In this document: piece by piece, positions 33,591 to 41,572 of the stretch
Numbering within the stretch: position 1 is the stretch's first letter
Layout of the letters: each line of letters begins with the position of its first letter
Source of the DNA: Scleroderma bovista
Lineage: Eukaryota > Basidiomycota > Agaricomycetes > Boletales > Sclerodermataceae
Direction: 5' to 3'
NCBI GenBank assembly: GCA_037178675.1
Contig: JAYMGJ010000029.1
Coordinates: 1 to 64,000 of the forward strand
DNA: 64,000 bases
The notes under the pieces: model-generated
Seen by the model: only the letters and a program-made list of their open reading frames with translations
What the model was told of the DNA's origin: nothing
Databases searched by the model: none
Position numbers and translations under genes: made by a program

Positions 33591-35819
33591 CGCCTCTCCG
33601 ATGACCTCGTCGTCTCGGCATTGGCTGGAGAGAGTGCGTTCGTCGACTTCTTGCTTGCACCTAGCGCGGTCAATGAGTTTAGCGGCGGGAATAGAGTATC
33701 GGCCCTCTTGGAGGGCTCTGATTTCTGCAGGTGCCAGGGGGGCTGTGCAGTCGATAAGGAATCCTTGAAGATGGTGAGGGATGGCGATAGGAGGGAGGAG
33801 GAGTTCCCAAGGGGGGTATATCCCTCGAGATGGGCTGTCCGCTGGGTTGTGTTCGCTGGGGACAAAAACTGCATGGGCAGAGATGAGATTGGAGGAGCGT
33901 TCGACCAGGAAGGAATGGATGCGCTTGAACACGTCGTTAACGAGTTTGTTCCGGTGTCTGCCCACTTTCCAGCTTTCGATGACGCTGGTGTTGTCGCCAT
34001 AGACAGTGACGTGTTGTGAGCTGTTAATGCCGCTAGAGAGGGCACGAAGCAGGAGCTCAAATCCCACTGCTTCTGCCCATGCAATGTCTCTCTTGCCATC
34101 GAGCGTTTGCCAACCTGGGAAGAGTCGCCAGGCTCTCCATTGCTTCCCGATGACGATTCCAATACCGATGCTAGAGCTAGCATCTGAGAAAGCTTGGTGG
34201 TCCACGCGAGGGGGCGGGGGGAAAATATTGCGGATGGCCGCCCCGTTTTTTATTGTGCTGTGCCACCACGTGAGTTCCTCGTGTATGGCTTTATCTGGTC
34301 GGTGTGGCATGAAAGGTTTTTCCGCGCACACTGCTAGCATGCGTTCTAGGCCCGTAAGATAGGCCCTGCCTGCTGGTACGAGTGAGGCTGTGTGCAGTAG
34401 TTTACCATATAGCTTCTGTACGTCTTCCAGGCAGTGCGCTGTGCGAGATCGCCAATCCTCAATCGACCTGAGGTATTTGGTTGCTTTTTCAGGGCTGAGC
34501 TTAACTGTCCGCTCCCGCACATTCCAGACGAATCCGATGTAAGTTGTGGCTGGGCCAAATGGCTGATCTTTCGATACTTCCCATGGTATGCCTAGGGTAG
34601 CTGAGATACTGTCGATATCTGCCATGTTGTATGTGAAGGTCGCGTCGTGTTCCGAGCGGGTGGATATGCATGACCAGTCTTGTACGGGCGATGAGCAGTC
34701 TTTGTTAAATTCCTCTGTGTTGCCATCAGCGGCTGTGTGGCCTTCGTACCATAAGCGGCCACCCTTCCGCTGTGTCCCTACTGTAGATATTTGTTGATGC
34801 CAAACCCTGCGAGCTTTGTTGTAGTCCACCATGTGTTCACGTTTTACTCGGAAGAAAATGTGATCATCAACCCACTTGTCAAGTGGGCCTATGCCGTGGT
34901 GTCGGAAGATTTCTGCGGCTGCATCTGCGACATGGCCATAGACGCCCGCTGATGGTGATGCGCCGAAGGCCAAACATGTGTCAATGCACCCCTCTGAGTG
35001 CGAAGTGCGCACCACTGCCGCAGGCCATTGGGAATGGTGTAAGGGGACTGTGCGGTAGGCTTCCGCAACATCTCGCGTTGCTGCTTCGGACCCTGGGGGA
35101 AGTCTCGCCGCTAGGAGATACACTGTGGAGAATTTTCCCCATGTCGTGGGGAAATTATCGGCGTTAAGTGCTGAGTTAATAGATGGGGAGGGGTTAGCAG
35201 AGTTCGGTGTCGAAGGGAAGGAAAAATTCTGAACTAGGCTGAATTTGCCGGGGCGCCCTGGTTTGGGGATTAAAGAGAGTGGAGAAGATTGGAAGGGTCC
35301 TAAAGTATCATATATGAGTGGGAGGGGAAAAGGTCCGATGTATCTGCCTTTAGTGATCTCTTTCTGTATGGTATTTCTGAACTCGGAGCTGTATGTGTTA
35401 ATCGATGGTGCATTCATAGGAGTTTGTACGTGCGTGATATTAGGGAAGTCTATCTTAAAACCAAATTTAAGTCCGTCAGGTATGGTATTGAAACGATCTA
35501 TGATACCCGCATTGCGCAGTTCTGCGGTCCATGTGTCCGGGTTATATGGGGTTAGTGCTTTGGCTCTTCTGTGCTCGAGGGCAGCTTTGAGCTCCGTGGG
35601 CAGATGACCCGCAACCTGAACATAGGTGTGCATGTGAGTGCTTATCTGAGCAGCCGTCCTTGCATTGCCATTGGGAGCAGATGCGTTGGCCTGTGGCTTT
35701 GCCAACAAGGGTTCTATTGACTCGTTTGGCGAACGTGTCATGCTTGAGGTCCCAGGTCTTGTTGGCGTCGCATTCAACGACCGGGACACTGTGCATTTCG
35801 CGGCTGAGGCAGACCGCAC
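33576..35819 (-). CDS. Reverse transcriptase-RNase H of the YR element
   Basis: Long open frame of about 747 codons. RT motifs: SPLSLIPKPGRPGKFSLVQ, TRDVAEAYRTVPLHHSQWP, FGASPSAGVYGHVAD and the active site LDKWVDDHIFF (WVDD in place of YVDD, common in fungal YR elements). The RNase H domain follows with FSDASSSIGIG, WAEAVGFELLL, VYGDNTSVIESW and EHNPADSPSRG, keeping the acidic catalytic residues. The frame has no ATG at its 5' end (it opens with a GTG) and overlaps the zinc-knuckle frame, so translation would need frameshifting or splicing, or the copy has drifted. It makes cDNA from the element RNA. Confidence 0.88.
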   Translation of the reverse strand: MRSASAAKCTVSRSLNATPTRPGTSSMTRSPNESIEPLLAKPQANASAPNGNARTAAQISTHMHTYVQVAGHLPTELKAALEHRRAKALTPYNPDTWTAELRNAGIIDRFNTIPDGLKFGFKIDFPNITHVQTPMNAPSINTYSSEFRNTIQKEITKGRYIGPFPLPLIYDTLGPFQSSPLSLIPKPGRPGKFSLVQNFSFPSTPNSANPSPSINSALNADNFPTTWGKFSTVYLLAARLPPGSEAATRDVAEAYRTVPLHHSQWPAAVVRTSHSEGCIDTCLAFGASPSAGVYGHVADAAAEIFRHHGIGPLDKWVDDHIFFRVKREHMVDYNKARRVWHQQISTVGTQRKGGRLWYEGHTAADGNTEEFNKDCSSPVQDWSCISTRSEHDATFTYNMADIDSISATLGIPWEVSKDQPFGPATTYIGFVWNVRERTVKLSPEKATKYLRSIEDWRSRTAHCLEDVQKLYGKLLHTASLVPAGRAYLTGLERMLAVCAEKPFMPHRPDKAIHEELTWWHSTIKNGAAIRNIFPPPPRVDHQAFSDASSSIGIGIVIGKQWRAWRLFPGWQTLDGKRDIAWAEAVGFELLLRALSSGINSSQHVTVYGDNTSVIESWKVGRHRNKLVNDVFKRIHSFLVERSSNLISAHAVFVPSEHNPADSPSRGIYPPWELLLPPIAIPHHLQGFLIDCTAPLAPAEIRALQEGRYSIPAAKLIDRARCKQEVDERTLSSQCRDDEVIGEALADD

Positions 35820-35880
35820 ACGCTGGTAAGGGTTCGTTCTCGTTGTTGATTTTCTCTCTGGTATGAAAGGACTTTGCGCG
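35542..35880 (-). CDS. Zinc-knuckle-like Cys/His region of the YR element (other frame)
   Basis: A separate frame overlapping the start of the RT frame encodes PLPACAVCLSREMHSVP, then RICSQWQCKDGCSDKHSHAH and LCSGCGSSAHGAQSCPRAQ. These Cys/His groups recur in Gag-like proteins of mushroom YR elements and probably bind nucleic acid. The frame is not joined to the gag ORF that ends at 36079, so either a frameshift is used or the element is degenerate. Confidence 0.65.
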   Translation of the reverse strand, partial: RAKSFHTREKINNENEPLPACAVCLSREMHSVPVVECDANKTWDLKHDTFAKRVNRTLVGKATGQRICSQWQCKDGCSDKHSHAHLCSGCGSSAHGAQSCPRAQKSQSTNPI

Positions 35881-36078
35881 TTTGTGTGACGATTCTGAGT
35901 GATCCGTATTCGGCGAAGCTGGGCGTTTGGAGTAGCTTGTTTGACGCTGTTGCTGCTGGGCAGCCTTTTGCGTTATCTGGCTTGGACGCTGTTGGGCTGT
36001 TACAGCCGCTAGTAGCTTTTCATTCGCCTAAAGTTGGGTCGTTCCCATTGCAGGGGGGGCGAAGGCGTGATAGCCATG

Positions 36079-37143
36079 TCATGGTGCCGTGTTATGGATG
36101 TCGGTGCCACGTGCGGGGTTCACCGTGTAGTGGGTCCGATCCCAAGGGCGTCGCGGCGTGTAGCCATAAGGAGTGCAGTCGTGTAAATAAATTGTATGAC
36201 GGACGTTTGTGAGAAACTCTGCTGCTATGAGGGCGCGATTATTATGCGCACTCACCTCATTGGCTTGCTTGATTGCCCAGTTGTGAGCCTTGTGTGTAAG
36301 CTCTCTCCGGATTTTGCTCAGCAACTCTTCGTTGATGTACTTGAGGTTGAAAGAGTGGGCTGTCCCCAGCGTGTCGTGCCATCGTCTCCGCGCTGTGGCC
36401 TGATATACTATCAGGGCCTTTCTGGATGTCTCCTCGGAGTCGTGTCTCCATTCATGCGCTCCAAGCGCCATCCAAAAACCCAAGTGGGATTCTAAACGTT
36501 TCTGGTCCCACCCATTCTCTTTCATAGCCTGAAGCATGCGGTGCGTGGCTTTGTCGATTTGGGCCCAAGTGAGGTCCTTATCCTCGACTACTGACTGTTT
36601 GGCCCTAGCTGCTGCCACCGGAACGAACGAGTGCAGCCCGTGGTCGTCTTGAGTAATGGCTAGCGCCTCGTCATCCATTGAGGGTGAGTACGCTTGCGCA
36701 TCTGCGAGACCTTTGTTCGTGAAGAAGTATAGTTCACAGTATTCCCCTTTGCGGAGTTTGCGTAGGGCGAGAGGGGATGGCAGGATGGGCATAGATGTGG
36801 AGATTTGCGTGTCTGCAAACGGGAGGAACTTGTTGCGGTTCTTCTTCTTCTCCTCTTGTAGGGCCGTTTCTTGTTCTTCTGTTAGAAGCCTCTGTCGCTC
36901 CTCCTCTTCGTGTTGCTGTTGTTCTCTGTCTCGTTGCGCTGCTTGTACGTCCGCTTCCAGCTGGGCGTCCCATTCTTGCCTGTCCAAAGCATTTTGGGCC
37001 TGCCAAATTGCTAGTAGCCGCTGCGCCGCTTCTTTGTGTGAGATGTGGAAGTCGTTCACTAGTGGTTGTCGCGCTGGAAGAAAACGGTCTAGTCCGTAGT
37101 CCGGTGGGAGAGAGTCGTGAGGATTCTGGGTGATGTTGGGCAT
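36079..37143 (-). CDS. Gag-like protein of the YR element
   Basis: 354 codons starting MPNITQNPHDSLPPDYG. It has a Gln/Glu-rich coiled stretch (AAQRDREQQQHEEEERQRLL), then a mixed domain (GEYCELYFFTNKGL, DLTWAQIDKATHRMLQAM) and HNWAIKQANEV. Its position upstream of RT and its composition support a structural Gag-like role. There is no specific motif, so the assignment rests on context. About 200 bp of 5' untranslated element sequence precede it. Confidence 0.7.
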   Translation of the reverse strand: MPNITQNPHDSLPPDYGLDRFLPARQPLVNDFHISHKEAAQRLLAIWQAQNALDRQEWDAQLEADVQAAQRDREQQQHEEEERQRLLTEEQETALQEEKKKNRNKFLPFADTQISTSMPILPSPLALRKLRKGEYCELYFFTNKGLADAQAYSPSMDDEALAITQDDHGLHSFVPVAAARAKQSVVEDKDLTWAQIDKATHRMLQAMKENGWDQKRLESHLGFWMALGAHEWRHDSEETSRKALIVYQATARRRWHDTLGTAHSFNLKYINEELLSKIRRELTHKAHNWAIKQANEVSAHNNRALIAAEFLTNVRHTIYLHDCTPYGYTPRRPWDRTHYTVNPARGTDIHNTAP

Positions 37144-37344
37144 ATCGTCCAGGGTCGGGCTGAGAAAAACGAATGTGGAAAAAACACAAGGAAGGTGGTT
37201 GCGCGAGTACTACTAGCGGTACTACGGACTGATTACTGGTGGAGAGAGCGGAAGACAAGGAGAAGATAACTCCGCTTCCGCCTCTCACGCATAGACTAAC
37301 TCCTACGTCGCTCTCGTGCCTCATCTTACGTAGGCCGCCAACTA

Positions 37345-39082
37345 GCAACGAATTACGTTACCTAAGTACTTCTCGGTTGTTGAAAACACGACTCATGAAA
37401 AAAAAATTCTTGGTACATTGACAAATTCCAGCCCAGGTTTTTATCAGTCGAGAAGACAAGTGTTAAACTCCCGAGGTGGCGATTCCCACCTTCAGCATCA
37501 ACTCAGCGAAAATTGCTCCTCCTACCGTCAACGGGAAACACACGCACCTCCCTGAAAGCGGCCTTTGAATTCACCTTCCCACTGTTTGAGTGGACTTTGA
37601 GTGCGGGGGTTCGTAGTTTGAAATTGTATGACCACATTTTCGCGTAAAGGTGCGACATTGTCGTTAGTAACCTCGACTAGTGTTAGCATGGTGCAACGTC
37701 TGGTCAAATACCTTTACCTTTATACTTTTAATGTCCCTGTCAAGCTTGAACAGAAATTTTCGAGGCGGTTGTCCAGTTACGATAGTCAACATCATATTTT
37801 TTGCCTCGTATTCCAGTTTCTGTGGGGAATCACCATCCCTTCGCGAAAATTCTACATGTCCAAGGTACCAAACTTCGAGGGGAAGTGAAAACTTGGCGTT
37901 CCTTTTTTTTCTGGAATCTGTCAAGCCCGACGACGACATTGCCGGATCTGAGACCTGGAAAGCAGGACACAAACTACTAAACCCCGTGACTGAGACAATT
38001 GCTAGATCCACTCGTACCTGGTCCTTGCGCTCCATCCGACTTGCAACCGTGGAATGTTTGGACAAACCTACAAGATTCAGAGCAGGGAGTTCGTTGTTCC
38101 TAATGATGCTGATACCCTTGATATTTCAAATCTTCGCCGATGGTTCTCCACGCTTCCAGGGGAAATAGCAAGCGGTTTCAAACCAGGCATCAACGGAAGC
38201 TTCAAAGTGAACCGTTCAATCTCGTCGACCGACACTGAGGGTAATACAGGCCGACTCGAGACTTCCCGTTGTTTGTCTTTCGTTATTTTACTTGATAACT
38301 GTCCTGGATGGGTATCAAAACCATGCGTCGGTCGTCGCTCAGGTAGAACCATTGGACTCTCTGGAGATGATCGGTCACTAGTTTTATCAACTTCGATACG
38401 AACAAAAAGCTCTCCGATATCTTCAGAAGAATGTTCTAAAACCATAATTTCCGCATTGTGGGGAAGACTGTCGTCGTTGACGCTTGCGTGAGGAAGTGGG
38501 TGTTGAGAGTACTTGAATGTCGGGTTCGGAGTCGTATGAAAGAGCTGCACCACGTGCAGATGAAGAATTCTTGAAACTGGAATTTCCAACACAGAAATAA
38601 TCCAGGGAGGCGGGATGTGGATCCATCTTCTGGCGCTTGTGAGGGTGGGCCGTCGAAATACTCTGGGTCGAATTCAATACTGTTTTGCGTGAAGTCGGAT
38701 TTCCAAGAGTATTAGCGAAGATGTACGGATTCTGCGCGGCATAATGCTGCGAGTAAGGTTGTGTACACAAGAATGCCAGAATCGCGGACAGAAACACACC
38801 TTGGGTGCTATTGGCGTAGTCTGCTGTTTCCATGGCCCACTGCTAAGTTGACCTGGATAAATCAAAACATCGACGAGCCTTAAATGAACGTACACACTAC
38901 TGGATGCGTGCCTATATTTGGTTGGAAGAAGACTCGTGCCATCCATCACGCCCAAGTTGGGCCCTCTGTCAAGTGGTCCAATACTCGGCCTAATCATGGA
39001 TATGGCCAAGCTGGGCACAGATGGAGAACTAGCAAGACCAAGCTGCGAGTCTCAGCAATCTGAAGTGCAGTACGGAATGAGT
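37345..39082 (-). pseudogene. ULP2-derived duplicate, right piece (5' half plus promoter)
   Basis: Matches ULP2 from about 13300 to about 15052, so it holds the 5' half of the gene and its upstream region. A start ATG equivalent to that of ULP2 is present at 38833 (METADYAN). The frame is broken: after RQSSPQCGNYGFR it ends, and homologous sequence continues in another frame from about 38470, then again from about 38065. Indels and substitutions are frequent, except over 37613-38023, which is almost identical to 13568-13978. The catalytic domain is absent, so no protease can be made. It continues the fragment at 30453-30806 once the YR element is removed. Confidence 0.88.
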
Positions 39083-41572
39083 GGCGTTGTGCATTTGTAC
39101 TACGCGAGGCGTCGTTGCCCGATTTGGCAAGTCGCGTCGCGCGCATGATTGGAGGCTTTCATCCGGACTCTCCATCGCTGCATCGGCACTCCTCCTGCAT
39201 CCTGTATTCGTTGGTAAGTCTAGAATCCAACGTTCTGACATGCTTTTTGAGGCTCCAGATCAGCTGTGTCGCGTTTGCGCATCCAAGGCAAGTGCCTTCG
39301 CTCTCTTGTGTGACGTTTGTGGATTCGATCTTGATGCGCTCACGTCGACGCCTGTGTCCAACGACCAAACAGGCACGTTTCCATGCGTTTCCGGGTGGCT
39401 GCGCGTGTTCTAGGTAAGCCATTTCACGCTCCCGCGTTTGACTGACTTTTACACATTCGATTTTGATTCTGCCGCGTCGTCGTCGACGCCTAGCGGTTCC
39501 ATACAGACGCGTTGTGCAGTTGGTGGGTGGCCCAGACGATACAGGTATGTTTCTTCGCGATATTCGACCATAACGCGTGCGCTGACTCTCTTCAGCCAGC
39601 AGCGTTGCATCCACTCGCGTCGAGTCGGTGTCGCCGCCGCTGGTTGTGCCGCCTTCGCCATTTTTTTTGCCTTCGCCAACAACGTCGCCCGTCGTTCTTT
39701 CGCCATCGCCCGTCGTCTCGCCCCCAGCACCCAGCGCAATCGCCTCATCTTCGCTTTCGACCTCTCCAAAGGTAATTCTTCGATTTGCGGTGCACGGTAC
39801 GTACACATCAACTTCATCAGCGCTGACCCTTCTCCAACGATCGGTGCAATCTGGCATCTCGCCTTTGAGCACGCTAGGTGAGCTTTGTGTCCTAGGCTTC
39901 ATTCGACGCATTCCACTGTTCTCCGATTGGTCCTTGGCCATTTCCGTGTCCTTACCAACGTTATGCGCGTCCGACTGATTTGCGCAGTTTCCAACGCCGT
40001 TTGGCTCGTCTCTGCGCTGCCATGCAATAGGAAGGTCTGGTGATTTTCACTTCTTTCGAAGTGTTCTAACTTTCTTCGGCGCTTCTACAGTCGTATTTAC
40101 GTCCATTTCAACGCTTAGGACATCTCCGCGTCCAATCCACGCGTCCGCAGGATTTCCGGTGCCGTTCGACCAGTCTACCGGCCGTCTCGCACCTCCAGCG
40201 TCTAGCTACGTGCCCGCACTGTCGCCATGGCCTAACCCGGCCGTTTCAGCGCTGTCCAATAAACGCGGAGTGTCAGCCTACACTCAATTTCTGTCAGAAT
40301 AAAAATCTGCTTTACAGTTTTGCTCTTCTCATCGAAAGATGCATTTTTGCAAAGAGAAAAAAGTCTCTATGGACCTTGCACAAAATAGTAGGTGGTGTTT
40401 GAGTGGTGTGCACCATATGTTCACCCGTGCAGAAGACAGTCCAAAACAGATACCAGCCCAAGGCACTGGCACTTCTTTCCCTTAGATTTCAATTTCTCGG
40501 AATACTCAGACTCTTCTTTTGATCAAGGATCGTGCCACCGAGAAGAACACCGATACACAGCACCTATAAAAATTAGGTCACCCGTCGCCACTTGCCATAC
40601 GATCACTGATTCCTCCGATGCCTACTTCTTTGATCTAGAAGCTCTTGGTTGTTCACCATCTCGGAGGGTCGAGATTTGAATCTGATTTGAATGAGATTGG
40701 GTCCGCGGGAACTAAAATCACAATAAATGCTACAATCCCCGCTTTGAGTACTATGTATCTAAACATCTTTGTGTCAGTGAGTACATACTACCCTTTAACA
40801 ATTAATTGGAGGTAGAGCTCCGCCACTGGCAACCTCTCGTAACTCATCACAACCTTCCACGCCTCTCTCTCGCCCTGCGGCGATAGCACTGGACTACGAC
40901 GACAAAGCCCACATAAGAACTGCGCCTTACTACAGGGTCAAATGGGCAAAAATATTGGATAGAGCGCACGTGTGCGAAGTAATCCAGGGTTAGTTGGAAT
41001 TTCCGAGGTACAGTTCTCCGTCTCCTTGCCATTCTGATAAATTCTTTATTTCCCCTGGCTGGCCGAGTCACTGCAACGTGGATGTGTGCCTATGTGCATT
41101 TGTAAATGCCATTACTTATATCATGCATCATGTGCGAAATCGCATGCTTGTTGTGCAAACACTGCAGGACCGGGATGACGTCCCGGCGAGTCGAAACAAC
41201 TTGTACCCCGAGGGAGGTCTACCTACATAGTGCATGTGACCTGTTCGATGATGACGGCTCTATACGACCTCATTGAATGTTGTTTTAGACATGACACCGC
41301 TAATCTCCTTGTCAGCGTCTTTCAATCGAACAAGCCTCGACGAATTCAGTCAATGAATTCTCATTTTCGTTCTGTGCATTACTACACACTTGTTTTATTA
41401 TATTAACGCTACGGGAATGAGTAGTAACACATGCCCAAGATGGATAGGTAGAGTCTAGAGGGATTCAAATAAGGGCCTGTAAGTTGATGGACGAGTACGC
41501 GTAGAGAACCGGAAACCAATATCTAGTGTAGGTATCGGGAATCAAAAACGAGCGAGTAACAAAAAAAACAGA
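39083..41572. other. Unassigned region between the ULP2 copy and transcription factor copy B
   Basis: About 2.5 kb. The part to about 40380 is rich in tcg/cgt motifs and has several overlapping open frames on both strands (for example 39438-39881 plus, 39159-39941 minus), one with a Ser/Pro-rich run. Possible splice signals occur near 39540-39600, but no family is recognised. From about 40637 to 41572 the sequence matches the 3' flank of copy A (27897-28313), apart from a B-only segment at about 40987-41453. Confidence 0.45.

Larger units (their letters stand above)
30807..37344 (-). mobile_element. DIRS/Ngaro-like tyrosine-recombinase retrotransposon
   Basis: About 6.54 kb, or 5.27 kb without the nested LTR, read on the minus strand. 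Order: gag-like ORF, zinc-knuckle frame, reverse transcriptase plus RNase H, tyrosine recombinase. The recombinase in place of a DDE integrase defines the DIRS order. Ends were set by comparing the interrupted ULP2 copy with intact ULP2: left ...gaggaaa, right aactagcaacg..., which rejoin with no more than a base or two of ambiguity and no target duplication. That is expected for recombinase-mediated insertion of a circular intermediate. I could not find convincing long terminal or split direct repeats by eye, so the DIRS versus Ngaro choice is open. A small hairpin (gaaaaacc/ggtttttc) lies near 30943-30962 in the 3' part. The copy is disabled. Confidence 0.85.

Noticed and set aside
33390..34019. 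Plus-strand 209-codon frame inside the YR element
   Set aside because: It lies antisense to the RNase H and recombinase motifs and has no recognisable content.
39159..39941. 260-codon minus-strand frame as a gene
   Set aside because: Basic/acidic low-complexity composition with competing plus-strand frames and possible splice sites; no domain and no homologous neighbour.
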